Of a stretch of DNA of 64,000 nt, positions 26,333 to 36,270 are shown piece after piece. The stretch spans positions 1-64,000 of the forward strand of contig NZ_KI518090.1 of the NCBI RefSeq assembly GCF_000479045.1, in the 5' to 3' direction. The notes under the pieces were generated by a model, which ran no database searches, had not been told where the DNA came from, and saw nothing but the letters and a program-made list of their open reading frames with translations. How positions within the stretch are numbered: the stretch's first letter is position 1; each line of letters begins with the position of its first letter. This DNA is from Cetobacterium somerae ATCC BAA-474 (GTDB lineage Bacteria; Fusobacteriota; Fusobacteriia; Fusobacteriales; Fusobacteriaceae). The translations under genes and the position numbers were made by a program.

Positions 26333-27133
26333 ATGAAAAAATTATTGTTTGTAATTTTACTGTTATCAATCTTTGGAGGTTGTAGTGGTTTAAATACAAA
26401 AAAGTATACGGAAGAAGAGATTATAGCAGCAGTAGTTGTAGATAATGTGTATATTTTAAATAGAGCAATAAAGAATGGTTTTAACATAGATCAACAGTTA
26501 AAAAATGGAGATACTCTTTTAAGCCTAGCTTTAAAAGAGGATTCTCTACAAGTTATAGCTAGTTTGTTATCAAATGGAGCAAATATAACTAATGATTTAC
26601 CTGCAAAGAAGAATATAGGAACTAATTTAATAACTTCAGCAAGACCACCAATTTTTTATGTAAATAGTATGGATGCTTTACAAATGTTTTTAAATGATAA
26701 AGCTGATGTAAATGTATTCACTAGTGATGGTGAACTTCTTTTGAATTTTTATATAAAGACAAGGCCACAAAATTTAGCGATAACATTAATAGAAAATGGA
26801 GCATCACTTAGAGTTCTTGATTCTAGCCAATGGTATCCAATATTCTGGGCTGTTAATATAGAAAATGAAAATATTTTAAAAGCATTACTAAAAAAAGATA
26901 ATAGTCAATATTTATTAAAAGATAAAAAAGGGAATTATCCGATATATTATGCTAATTCAAAAGAAATTATAAAAGAGTTATTAGATGGGGAATATAATCC
27001 TAAAGAAAAAAACATATATGGGGAAAATATATTAGGAGAAGTATACCTAAAAGTTAAAAGATTAGGTTATAATGATTTGATTCCTATTTTATTAAAAAAG
27101 GGAGTAAATCCTAATTATACCTCATATAAATAG
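26333..27133 (+). CDS. Ankyrin-repeat lipoprotein
   Basis: This 266-residue protein begins with a lipoprotein signal (LLSIFGGCSG, lipid-modified Cys near 17) and continues with ankyrin-like repeats. At least three or four repeats are visible, such as NGDTLLSLALKEDSLQVIAS, and later LIENGAS and LLKKDN helices. Ankyrin repeats bind proteins, but no partner can be named. It lies 19 bases after typA and ends at a hairpin. It is envelope-anchored, unlike its cytoplasmic neighbours, so the link to typA may be only transcriptional. Confidence 0.72.
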   Translation: MKKLLFVILLLSIFGGCSGLNTKKYTEEEIIAAVVVDNVYILNRAIKNGFNIDQQLKNGDTLLSLALKEDSLQVIASLLSNGANITNDLPAKKNIGTNLITSARPPIFYVNSMDALQMFLNDKADVNVFTSDGELLLNFYIKTRPQNLAITLIENGASLRVLDSSQWYPIFWAVNIENENILKALLKKDNSQYLLKDKKGNYPIYYANSKEIIKELLDGEYNPKEKNIYGENILGEVYLKVKRLGYNDLIPILLKKGVNPNYTSYK

Positions 27134-27151
27134 AAAATTATAAAAGTTAAG

Positions 27152-27183
27152 ACAAGGATAGAATTTATTAGTTCTATCCTTGT
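27152..27183 (+). terminator. Hairpin terminator after the ankyrin lipoprotein gene
   Basis: ACAAGGATAGAA (27152-27163) pairs perfectly with TTCTATCCTTGT (27172-27183). The downstream T-tract is poor, but a new promoter follows. Confidence 0.65.
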
Positions 27184-27199
27184 TAACTATTTAGTGAAC

Positions 27200-27228
27200 T
27201 TGAAAAAATGATAAAAATAATGTATAAT
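27200..27228 (+). promoter_or_regulatory. Promoter for the ktrB-lpxD run
   Basis: TTGAAA (27200-27205) is followed after 17 bases by a perfect TATAAT (27223-27228). It is the only clear promoter before the long ktrB to lpxD gene run. Confidence 0.75.
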
Positions 27229-27259
27229 TGCAAAAGCATTTTTTCATAGGAGGAAATAA

Positions 27260-28606
27260 ATGATAAGAAAACTTTTAAGCCCTATAGATAGATTATCTTT
27301 TTCGAGGAAATTAATACTTGGATTTTTAACAGCAATAATTTTAGGGTCAATATTACTATACATGCCATTTTCTCTTCAGGATGGTCAAAGGATAAGTTTT
27401 TTAACAGCACTTTTTACAATAACATCGGCAATATGTGTGACAGGGTTATCAGTTATTGACATAAGTAAAGTTTTATCTTTTGAAGGACAAATAATACTGC
27501 TTGTATTTATTCAATTAGGTGGTTTAGGTGTAATGACTTTTTCATCTTTATTTTTTCTTTTAATTGGAAAAAAAATTGGATATAAAGATAGAGAGTTAAT
27601 AAAAGAGGAGAGAAATGCTGAAAATAGTGGAGAAATTGTAGATTTTATAAAAAAAATAGTAATAATTGTTTTTTTAATAGAAGGAATAGGAGCATTTTTT
27701 TTAACATTGGAATTTTTAAAAATTTTTGATTTTTCAAAAGCTTTATATTATGGAATATTCCACTCTATATCAGCTTTTTGTAATGCAGGATTTGCATTAT
27801 TTTCAAATAACTTGGAAAACTATCCAGGAAGCATATTAATGAATATGACAGTAGCGTATTTAATAATATTAGGTGGAATAGGATTTTCCGTGATAAATTC
27901 AGTACTAGTAGCAGTTAGAAGGGATGTAAAAAGATTTACTTTGACATCAAAAGTAGCTATATTAGTTTCAATGTTTTTAACATTTGTTGGAATGATTTTA
28001 TTCTTTTTATTAGAATATAAAAACCCTTTAACAATTGGAAGTTTAAATTGGTTTGATAAAGTTTTGGCTTCTTTTTTCCAAAGTGTTACAACTAGAACGG
28101 CAGGGTTTAATACCGTTCCTATGGGAGCTTTGAAACCAGCTACTATATTTATGTTTTGTATTTTAATGTTTATTGGAGCTTCTCCTGGGTCAACAGGTGG
28201 AGGAATAAAGACAACAACAATTGGAGTAATTATATTTTATGTTATTGGAGTTGTTCAAGGAAAAGAAAATATAAATGTTTTTAATCGAAGAATAAGTTGG
28301 GATATACTAAATAGAGCTTTAGCAATATTAATAATATCAATTATATATGTTTCTATAATAATAATGGCAGTTATGACAATAGAAGATATGAGTTTTGAAA
28401 AAGTAACATTTGAAGTTATATCGGCTTTTGCCACTGTTGGATTATCGATGGGAATAACTGCAGATTTAAGTGCAATGTCAAAGATACTATTAATAATAAC
28501 AATGTTTATAGGAAGATTAGGTCCAATGACATTTGCTTTGGCTTTAGGAGAAAAGAAAGTAAAACAAAACTTAAGATACCCAAAAGAGAATATTTTAGTA
28601 GGTTAA
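27260..28606 (+). CDS. ktrB: Potassium-uptake transporter membrane subunit, KtrB/TrkH type
   Basis: This 448-residue membrane protein has the four-fold M1-P-M2 layout of the Trk/Ktr/HKT superfamily. It drives K+ uptake together with a cytoplasmic RCK subunit. Pore-loop signatures are visible as AICVTGLS, SAFCNAGFA, TTRTAGFNT and FATVGLS, each with the filter Gly, and the conserved SPGSTGGGIKTTT loop precedes the fourth repeat. The length favours KtrB over the longer TrkH. The RCK gene follows after 16 bases. Confidence 0.9.
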   Translation: MIRKLLSPIDRLSFSRKLILGFLTAIILGSILLYMPFSLQDGQRISFLTALFTITSAICVTGLSVIDISKVLSFEGQIILLVFIQLGGLGVMTFSSLFFLLIGKKIGYKDRELIKEERNAENSGEIVDFIKKIVIIVFLIEGIGAFFLTLEFLKIFDFSKALYYGIFHSISAFCNAGFALFSNNLENYPGSILMNMTVAYLIILGGIGFSVINSVLVAVRRDVKRFTLTSKVAILVSMFLTFVGMILFFLLEYKNPLTIGSLNWFDKVLASFFQSVTTRTAGFNTVPMGALKPATIFMFCILMFIGASPGSTGGGIKTTTIGVIIFYVIGVVQGKENINVFNRRISWDILNRALAILIISIIYVSIIIMAVMTIEDMSFEKVTFEVISAFATVGLSMGITADLSAMSKILLIITMFIGRLGPMTFALALGEKKVKQNLRYPKENILVG

Positions 28607-28622
28607 TTAATGGAGGGAAATT

Positions 28623-29279
28623 ATGAAACAATATGTAGTTATAGGTATGGGAAGATTTGGGTCAAGTGTTGCAGAAACACTATACAAGGCTAATGAAGAG
28701 GTTTTAGCAATAGATGAATCTGAAGATATAATTCAAGAAGCAGTAAATAGTGGAGTAGTTGAAAATGCAGTAGTGGCAGACGCAACAGATGATAAAGAAT
28801 TAAAAAATATAGGATTAGAAGGGTTTGATGTTGCTTTTGTATGTATTGGAGCAATAGAGCCGAGCATAATGGTAACTTTAAATTTAAAAGAGTTAGGTGT
28901 AAAAAAGATAATTGTAAAAGCAGTATCTAGAAGACATGGAAAAGTTTTAGAAAAAATAGGTGCAAATCAAGTTGTATATCCTGAAGAGTATATGGGTAAA
29001 AGAGCTGCAATGGCTGCAATGGATCCAAATATGATTGAACACTTTAGATTTTCAAAGGACTTTTTATTGGCAGAAATAAAATCACCAGAAATCTTTTGGA
29101 ATAAAACACTTATAGAATTAGATATAAGAAAAAGATATAATGTAAATATTGTTGGAATAAAAAAGGGGAATAGAAACTTTATTCCTAATTTATCAGCGGA
29201 TACAATAATAGAGCAAGGAGATATTCTTCTTGTAATAACAGATGCTAAAACAGCAGCAGAATTAAAGAATTTAAAGTAA
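28623..29279 (+). CDS. ktrA: Potassium-uptake RCK regulatory subunit, KtrA/TrkA type
   Basis: This 218-residue cytoplasmic protein has an N-terminal RCK Rossmann domain with GMGRFGSS (8-15) and Asp at the end of the second strand, and a C-terminal TrkA-C domain (about 135-218). It gates KtrB in response to nucleotides such as ATP/ADP, and in some relatives cyclic di-AMP. One RCK unit rather than two indicates KtrA rather than enterobacterial TrkA. It sits between ktrB and mnmG with short gaps. Confidence 0.9.
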   Translation: MKQYVVIGMGRFGSSVAETLYKANEEVLAIDESEDIIQEAVNSGVVENAVVADATDDKELKNIGLEGFDVAFVCIGAIEPSIMVTLNLKELGVKKIIVKAVSRRHGKVLEKIGANQVVYPEEYMGKRAAMAAMDPNMIEHFRFSKDFLLAEIKSPEIFWNKTLIELDIRKRYNVNIVGIKKGNRNFIPNLSADTIIEQGDILLVITDAKTAAELKNLK

Positions 29280-29294
29280 TAGAGAGGAGTAAAA

Positions 29295-31184
29295 ATGCAA
29301 AATTTTGATGTTATAGTTGTAGGTGCAGGACATGCAGGATGTGAAGCAGCATTAGCAGCAGCAAGAATGGGAGCTAAAACAGCTATCTTTACGATATTAT
29401 TAGATAATATTGGATATATGTCTTGTAATCCATCTTTAGGAGGGCCAGCTAAGTCTCATTTAGTGAAAGAAATAGACGCTTTAGGTGGAGAAATGGGAAG
29501 AAATATAGATAAAACATTTATCCAAATTAGAGTATTAAATACAAAGAAAGGTCCAGCAGTAAGATCTTTAAGAGCACAAGCAGACAAGGTAAATTATAGT
29601 AAAGAGATGAAAAAAACTCTTGAAAATACAGAAAACTTAGATGTTATACAAGGAATGGTAACAGAGATTATCGTTGAAGATAGTAAAGTTGTTGGAGTAA
29701 AAACTAAAGAGGGTGTAGAGTACAGAGCAAAAGCTGTAGTAATAGCAACTGGAACATTCATGAGAGGTTTAATTCATATTGGAGAAAAGCAATTTCAAGG
29801 CGGAAGAATGGGAGAGTTATCTTCAGAAGAATTACCAGTATCATTAGAAACATTGGGGTTAAAATTAGGAAGATTTAAAACAGGAACTCCACCAAGAATA
29901 GATGCTAGAACAATAGATTATTCAAAGGTAGAGGTTCAACCAGGAGATCAAGGAGTATTAAAATTTTCAAGTAGAACAACTGCAGAAGAAGTTTTATCTA
30001 GAAAACAGATTCCTTGTCATATGGTATTTACAAACCAAGGAGTTCATGACACAATTATTTCAAATAAAGACAGATCGCCTCTATTTAATGGAACAATTCA
30101 AGGAACAGGACCTAGATATTGTCCATCAATAGAGGATAAAGTATTTAGATATCCGGATAAAGATAGACATCATCTTTTCTTAGAAAAAGAGGGATATGAT
30201 ACTAACGAGGTTTATATTAGTGGATTTTCTTCGTCATTACCAACAGATGTTCAATATAAAATGTTAAAAGGCATAGAAGGTTTAGAGAATGCAAAAATAA
30301 TGAGATATGCTTACGCAATAGAGTATGACTACATAATTCCAGAAGAGATAAAATATAGTTTAGAAACTAAAAAAGTGGAAAACCTATTTTTAGCTGGACA
30401 AATAAATGGAACATCAGGTTATGAAGAAGCAGGATCTCAAGGACTTATGGCAGGGATAAATGCTACAAGAAAAGTATTTGGAAAAGAACCTATTATTTTA
30501 GATAGAGCAGATTCGTATATAGGAACATTAATTGATGATTTAGTTTCAAAAGGAACAAATGAGCCATATAGAATGTTTACCGCAAGAAGTGAGTATAGAT
30601 TGGTTCTAAGAGAAGATAATGCAGATTTAAGATTATCTAAAATAGGATATGATATTGGTTTAGTTTCTGAAGAAGAATATGCAAGAGTTCAAAAGAAAGA
30701 AAAGGATGTTGCTGAAATAATAGAAAAATTAGAAAAGCAACACGTAGGAAGTAGTAACCCAAGAGTTAATGAAATTTTGATAAAAGCCAATGAACCTGAA
30801 GTAAAATCAGGAATAACTTTATTAGAGTTATTAAGAAGACCAGAAGTAACATATTCAGATATAAAATATATTTCTGAATTAATAGAAAAGTTTGATTTAG
30901 GGTCTTACGATGAAGATACAGAGTACCAAGTTGAGGTACAAGTTAAATATTCAGGATATATTCAAAAATCTTTGAAAATGATAGAAAAGCATAAAGGATT
31001 AGAAAATAAAAAACTTCCAGAAGATATGGATTATGACTCTTTAGAAAATATGCCAAAAGAAGCAAAAGATAAATTGAAGCAAGTAAGACCATATAATATT
31101 GGACAAGCTTCAAGAATTTCAGGAGTTTCTCCAGCGGATATTCAAGTTCTATTAATGTATTTAAAGTTGAAAGGAAATAAATAG
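29295..31184 (+). CDS. mnmG: tRNA U34 5-carboxymethylaminomethyl modification FAD enzyme
   Basis: MnmG (GidA) works with MnmE to modify the wobble uridine of several tRNAs. The 629-residue length is typical. The FAD dinucleotide motif [10 protein letters not shown] (10-19), the [14 protein letters not shown] stretch, the FKTGTPPRI motif and the C-terminal GLNGTSG-like region ([11 protein letters not shown]) are all present. rsmG starts immediately after the stop codon. mnmG-rsmG is a conserved pair that in many bacteria lies next to mnmE and parAB, but here follows ktrAB. Confidence 0.96.
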   Translation: MQNFDVIVVGAGHAGCEAALAAARMGAKTAIFTILLDNIGYMSCNPSLGGPAKSHLVKEIDALGGEMGRNIDKTFIQIRVLNTKKGPAVRSLRAQADKVNYSKEMKKTLENTENLDVIQGMVTEIIVEDSKVVGVKTKEGVEYRAKAVVIATGTFMRGLIHIGEKQFQGGRMGELSSEELPVSLETLGLKLGRFKTGTPPRIDARTIDYSKVEVQPGDQGVLKFSSRTTAEEVLSRKQIPCHMVFTNQGVHDTIISNKDRSPLFNGTIQGTGPRYCPSIEDKVFRYPDKDRHHLFLEKEGYDTNEVYISGFSSSLPTDVQYKMLKGIEGLENAKIMRYAYAIEYDYIIPEEIKYSLETKKVENLFLAGQINGTSGYEEAGSQGLMAGINATRKVFGKEPIILDRADSYIGTLIDDLVSKGTNEPYRMFTARSEYRLVLREDNADLRLSKIGYDIGLVSEEEYARVQKKEKDVAEIIEKLEKQHVGSSNPRVNEILIKANEPEVKSGITLLELLRRPEVTYSDIKYISELIEKFDLGSYDEDTEYQVEVQVKYSGYIQKSLKMIEKHKGLENKKLPEDMDYDSLENMPKEAKDKLKQVRPYNIGQASRISGVSPADIQVLLMYLKLKGNK

Positions 31185-31889
31185 ATGAGAGAGTATTTAG
31201 TTGAAGGAATAAAAAAAATAGGATTAAAATATACAGATAAAAAAATTGATAATTTAATAAAGTATTTAGAATATTTGGTAGCTTATAATAAGCATACAAA
31301 TTTAACAGCCATCAGAGATACTAAAGATGCGATAGAGAAGCATTTTTTAGATTCTCTTCTTTTACAAAATTTATTGGATGAGAAAAATGGGACGAAAGCT
31401 ATAGATATAGGAACTGGAGCTGGATTTCCAGGGATGGTTTTAGCTATTTTTAATCCCAATATAGAGTTTGTATTAATGGATTCTGTAGGTAAAAAGACAA
31501 CATTTTTACAAAATGTAAAAGAGTTATTAAATTTAGAAAATGTAACTGTAGTTAATTCTAGAGCAGAAGATTATATAAATGATTCTAATAGAGAAAGTTT
31601 TGATATAGGACTTTGTAGAGGAGTTAATAAATTAAATGTTATTTTAGAGTATATGATTCCTTTTATAAAAGTTGAAGGTCATTTTTTAGCTCAAAAAATG
31701 GCTGGTACAGAGGAAGAAGGAGAAGCAACAAATGCGCTAGAAACTTTAGGTGCAAAAATTGTTAAAATACATAGATATAAGTTACCAAATTACGGTGATG
31801 AAAGATTAGTTGTTGAAATTTTAAAAGAAAAATCAACAGATAAAAAATACCCAAGAAGAGCTGGAGTGGCTTTAAAAAAACCATTATAA
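31185..31889 (+). CDS. rsmG: 16S rRNA (guanine-527-N7)-methyltransferase
   Basis: RsmG (GidB) methylates G527 of 16S rRNA using SAM. The 234-residue protein has the SAM motif DIGTGAGFPG (74-83), preceded by EKHFLDSL. The basic C-terminus PRRAG is typical. Its ATG follows the mnmG stop with no intervening base, so translation is coupled. tamB follows after 26 bases. Confidence 0.95.
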   Translation: MREYLVEGIKKIGLKYTDKKIDNLIKYLEYLVAYNKHTNLTAIRDTKDAIEKHFLDSLLLQNLLDEKNGTKAIDIGTGAGFPGMVLAIFNPNIEFVLMDSVGKKTTFLQNVKELLNLENVTVVNSRAEDYINDSNRESFDIGLCRGVNKLNVILEYMIPFIKVEGHFLAQKMAGTEEEGEATNALETLGAKIVKIHRYKLPNYGDERLVVEILKEKSTDKKYPRRAGVALKKPL

Positions 31890-31915
31890 ATATACTAATT
31901 AGGGAGGGAAGAGAT

Positions 31916-34900
31916 ATGAGAATTTTTGAAAAATACAAAAAATTAATAATCATATCTCTTTCCATTTTTATTTTTTTGAGTGGAGGATTGTTAATTAAAT
32001 ATAATTTACCAAAAGTTGTAGAAATTATATTGAAAATAGCAGTAGGGCCAACAATATCTTCTCAAGAAATTAAATTTCCAAAATTTGGAGAGATTGATAT
32101 AACTGATGTGGTATTATCAAAGGGAGATGATGTAATAGTAAAAGCTCCCAAGGTAGTTATAACATATTCAAAAGAATCATTAAAAAACTTTAGATTGAAA
32201 GAGATTAACGTTGAAAAACCATGGGTTCATATAGAGCGAAAGGGAGAGAGTGTAAATATTGTAGATGCTTTTTCTAGTGGAACTAAAGGGGAATCTACAG
32301 CTAAAGCAGGAACAGCAGTTCCAATAGATATAATAACAGTAAAAGATGGTGAGCTTTTATTTCGAGATACAACATATTCAAGAGAAATAAAACAAGAGTT
32401 GAATAATGTAAATGGATATGTTTCATTTAATAAAATAACAGGTATAGATTTAGAGTTTAAAGGTGAATGTCAAAAAGAAAAATATGAATATAGATTTAAT
32501 AATTTAAATGAACCTTTAGATATGAATATAGTTTTAAAAAATATTGTAGTTAAGCCAGAGCTTATTCAGTATGGTTATGATGATAAAGAAATAAGTGGAG
32601 CTACAGGATTATTCGATATGAATTTGACTATTGCAACAAGTGGATTAACTGGAGATGCTGAACTTAAAAATGGAACAGTAACATATGATGGTCTAAGTAG
32701 TAAAGTAGAGAATGTAAATGGTAAGATTGATTTTAGAAAAGATAAAATTGATGTTAATTTTACATACTTGTTAGAAAATAATCCTGGAACTTTTGATGTT
32801 TTTTATTCAGAGAAATCAGGAGTGAAGGTTGATTTTAAATTTAAAGATTTACCTTATTCTGTTACTAAAAGTTATAAATTATTAGGAGATTTAAATTTAC
32901 CTTTAGACAATTTAAAATTTAAAAATGTTGATGTTCAATTGTCTTATGAGAAAAGTCAAGGTTTTAAAGCTGAAATTTTATATAATGGTTATCCTTTTGT
33001 CTCTTCTGGAGTAGAGATTAGTAACTTAAATGGGAAAGTCTTATTTAAAGATGGAATATTGACTTTGTCAGGAAATAGTTTGAATATATTAGCTTCAGGA
33101 TTGGAATATAAAAAAGATTTAACATATGAAGTAGCTTTAGATTTAAATGGAGAAGATTTAAAATTTGATGTTATTTCAAATTTTATTAATTTAAATGGAG
33201 AATATAAAAAGAAAGAGGAGATATTAAACTTATATCAAGATAAAAAGCTTGTAATGTCTTATAATTTAAAAACTCAAACATTAGAGTTATTAGATTTAGC
33301 AGGTAGTAATTTACTTAATAATTATGATTTCTTTTTAAAAGCTCAAGAAAAAGATAAAGTAATTAACTTTGAAGAGATTTCAATGATTAATAAAGATGGA
33401 CAGATGGTTTTACAAGTCGTTGGAGAGTTAAATAGAGAAAATTTAAAATATAAATTTAAAATGCATACAAAAAATCTTCGTGAAAAAAGTTTGTTGAGCA
33501 ATCTAAATTTAGATACAAAATTAGATTTTATAGGTGAGATAGCTGGAGAGAGAGATAAATTTATTTTACGAGGAGTAGTTAATGATTTAAAAATAGAAAA
33601 TAAAGATATTCTTTTAGATGCTTATGCGAATGTTTCAGTGATTAATGATAATGGAATTCAGGCTAATATTCAAGGAGAGTTAAGAGAAGGAAAATACAAA
33701 AAAATTAAAGTGCAAGGTATAAAAATTGACTCTACATTTGATAATGGGAAATTAACAATATCTGATATAAGAAATGGATTATTTAAAGTCCGAGGAGAAG
33801 TTGATATCTTAGATAAAAAGTTGGATTTGAATTATCATATAACAGGATTAAAAAGTAGTGAATTTGAAAAAAGTAGTGTAGTTTTACTTTTAGAAAATGT
33901 ATATGGAAATATATCAGGAACTTTTGAAGAGTTTCAAGCTGATGCACAAGTAAAAGAAGCATACTTAGAAATGCCAAATAAAGCTTTGGTATCAATGAGT
34001 GGAGATATTTTATATAAAGATAACACTATATCAACAGAGAAGTTTAAATTAAATCAAAGTTTAGCTAGTGGAAAATATAATTTAAAAGAAAAAGATGGAA
34101 AGTTTATACTTAATATATTGGAAGAAAATTTATCAAAATATTATAATTTTAAAGCACTAAAATATCGTGTATTATCTAGAGTTGAAGGACAAATATCTGA
34201 TGGAGTTATTGAAGCAAGTGCAGGAGTAAATATTGATAGAGTATATTTAAATGGCGATATATTACCAAATTTAACTTCAACTTTAAAATATTTAAAAAAT
34301 GATAAGGAAAATATACTATATATAGATAATTTAGACATATTTAGCTTAGAAGGAAAAAGAGTTTTATTCTCAAAGGGTAGTGTTAATTTAATTGAGAAAA
34401 CAATAGAATACAATATTCCAAAACAAACACTGCATCTAAGGGATTTTCAAGGTGTAATAAATGTAAAGGATATGAGTGGAAGTATAGGAATAGAAAGTGA
34501 AGTTAAAGGTTATTTAGATAATCCACAATATAATTTAAAATTATATGATGGAGAGTACGAAATTAAAGGATTTAATTTTGACGATATTTCTTTGGAGTTA
34601 GCAGGAGATAAAGAGATTTTAAAAATTAATGAAATTTTAGCGTATTATGAAAAAAATATGATAAAAGGAAAAGGAGAGTATATAATCTCAAATCAAGAAT
34701 ACAACTTTAATATTTTTTCAAAAAATATAGATTTAAGTTTTTTAAATGCAATTTTATCAAAGGATAATTTAAAAGATATTAGTGGAACAGCTAATATAGA
34801 TGTACAGTTATCAAGTGATTTAAAAGAAAATAGTGGCTATATAGATTTAATTGATTTTAATGCAACTCTACCAAAAGCTCTATTAAATTTAAATAATTTA

Positions 34901-36253
34901 AATATGATTTTAAAGATTGATAATGAAAGATTAACAGTAAATTCCTTAGAAGGAAAGTTAAATGATGGTGAAATAAAAGGAAAAGGTTATTTAAAGTTAC
35001 CATCATTAGATGAGATAAAGGCAGACGATGAGTTTTATAAAAATTTAGACTATGCATTTAATATAACTTTAAAAAATATGATTTATCAATTAAAAGATTA
35101 TTTTAAAATAGATCTTTCAACAAATTTAGTATATTCTGAAAATAAAGTATCTGGAAATGTTATTATAAATAATGGTGAAATAACGGGAATACTAAAAGAA
35201 GATAAGGGCTTGATTTTAACGATTTTAAATTTTATAATAGATAAGACTAGAGCTATAATTGGCGAGAGTAAAAGATTGGGAAAAGATTTTGAAATAAAGA
35301 GTGGATTAAATGAAACTCCTGAGTTTAATATAGGGGTTATGATAAGAGATGGTATAAATATAAACATACCAGATATATCAACTTTTGCTCAAGATGTTCA
35401 AGGTGTTTTATTAGGAAGATTTAATATTGTTGGAAAAAATGAAAAGATTGGTGTAGTTGGTGAATTAGAAATACAAAAAGGTAGCTTTGTTCTGGGAAGC
35501 GAAGACTTTACTGTTACTAGAGCATTACTTTTAGCGGATAAAAAAAATGGCTTAATTTCAGATTTTAATCCGAATTTAATATTTGATGTATCTTCATTAA
35601 CGGCTAATGGGAATGTAGAAATATCTTTACAAGGAGAGCTAAATAGTTTAAGATTAAATATAGTAACTAATCAAGGAAGTGAAAGCAGTAGTTTGAAAAA
35701 TCTTTTCGACGGAAGTGGAGAGGGTAATGATAAAAACGTAGTGGCATTGTTATTTAAAACTATTATAGATAGTCAAATTTCAAGTACTTTATTAAGACCA
35801 ATATCAAGAACTATCCAAAATGTTTTTCATATATCTAAATTTAGGATAGTATCAGATGTCTTTAATCAAGAGGTTTTAGCTAATTCAGATGATCCAAAAA
35901 CACAAGATCCAAATGTATTTGGATTTGGTGCATATTTAGAAGCGGAGAATCCTATATATAAAGATAAATATTTTTGGATTTTAAAGCTAGGAATAATAGA
36001 TGGAACGAAGTATGATATAGGTGGGTCTGATAGTGAAAGTCAAAGTAATGAGTTTTCTAACTCTGTAAATCAGTTAGATTTTAAAGTAGAGAGAAGATAT
36101 AAATCAGGATGGTCTTATGGAGTAGGAGTAGCAAAATTAAACGATGCAAATATGATTGATGAAAAGAAAAAAGGAAAATTAAATTATTATGTTGATTTTA
36201 AGTTTGAAAGAAAATATAATAGTATAAAAGATATTTTTTCTAATAAAAAATAA
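31916..36253 (+). CDS. tamB: Translocation and assembly module inner-membrane component TamB
   Basis: This very large 1445-residue protein has one N-terminal membrane anchor (about 10-28) and then a long repetitive beta-rich body, as in TamB/AsmA-like bridge proteins that carry phospholipids or assist outer-membrane protein assembly. The C-terminal third resembles the DUF490 domain (about 1080-1445), with features such as GVLLGRFNIVGKN and the final DFKFERKY. It directly precedes bamA (17 bases). TamB-bamA adjacency without a tamA is notable. The family is certain from layout and context, with moderate sequence evidence. Confidence 0.85.
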   Translation: MRIFEKYKKLIIISLSIFIFLSGGLLIKYNLPKVVEIILKIAVGPTISSQEIKFPKFGEIDITDVVLSKGDDVIVKAPKVVITYSKESLKNFRLKEINVEKPWVHIERKGESVNIVDAFSSGTKGESTAKAGTAVPIDIITVKDGELLFRDTTYSREIKQELNNVNGYVSFNKITGIDLEFKGECQKEKYEYRFNNLNEPLDMNIVLKNIVVKPELIQYGYDDKEISGATGLFDMNLTIATSGLTGDAELKNGTVTYDGLSSKVENVNGKIDFRKDKIDVNFTYLLENNPGTFDVFYSEKSGVKVDFKFKDLPYSVTKSYKLLGDLNLPLDNLKFKNVDVQLSYEKSQGFKAEILYNGYPFVSSGVEISNLNGKVLFKDGILTLSGNSLNILASGLEYKKDLTYEVALDLNGEDLKFDVISNFINLNGEYKKKEEILNLYQDKKLVMSYNLKTQTLELLDLAGSNLLNNYDFFLKAQEKDKVINFEEISMINKDGQMVLQVVGELNRENLKYKFKMHTKNLREKSLLSNLNLDTKLDFIGEIAGERDKFILRGVVNDLKIENKDILLDAYANVSVINDNGIQANIQGELREGKYKKIKVQGIKIDSTFDNGKLTISDIRNGLFKVRGEVDILDKKLDLNYHITGLKSSEFEKSSVVLLLENVYGNISGTFEEFQADAQVKEAYLEMPNKALVSMSGDILYKDNTISTEKFKLNQSLASGKYNLKEKDGKFILNILEENLSKYYNFKALKYRVLSRVEGQISDGVIEASAGVNIDRVYLNGDILPNLTSTLKYLKNDKENILYIDNLDIFSLEGKRVLFSKGSVNLIEKTIEYNIPKQTLHLRDFQGVINVKDMSGSIGIESEVKGYLDNPQYNLKLYDGEYEIKGFNFDDISLELAGDKEILKINEILAYYEKNMIKGKGEYIISNQEYNFNIFSKNIDLSFLNAILSKDNLKDISGTANIDVQLSSDLKENSGYIDLIDFNATLPKALLNLNNLNMILKIDNERLTVNSLEGKLNDGEIKGKGYLKLPSLDEIKADDEFYKNLDYAFNITLKNMIYQLKDYFKIDLSTNLVYSENKVSGNVIINNGEITGILKEDKGLILTILNFIIDKTRAIIGESKRLGKDFEIKSGLNETPEFNIGVMIRDGININIPDISTFAQDVQGVLLGRFNIVGKNEKIGVVGELEIQKGSFVLGSEDFTVTRALLLADKKNGLISDFNPNLIFDVSSLTANGNVEISLQGELNSLRLNIVTNQGSESSSLKNLFDGSGEGNDKNVVALLFKTIIDSQISSTLLRPISRTIQNVFHISKFRIVSDVFNQEVLANSDDPKTQDPNVFGFGAYLEAENPIYKDKYFWILKLGIIDGTKYDIGGSDSESQSNEFSNSVNQLDFKVERRYKSGWSYGVGVAKLNDANMIDEKKKGKLNYYVDFKFERKYNSIKDIFSNKK

Positions 36254-36270
36254 TTGGAGGGCAATTTGGG

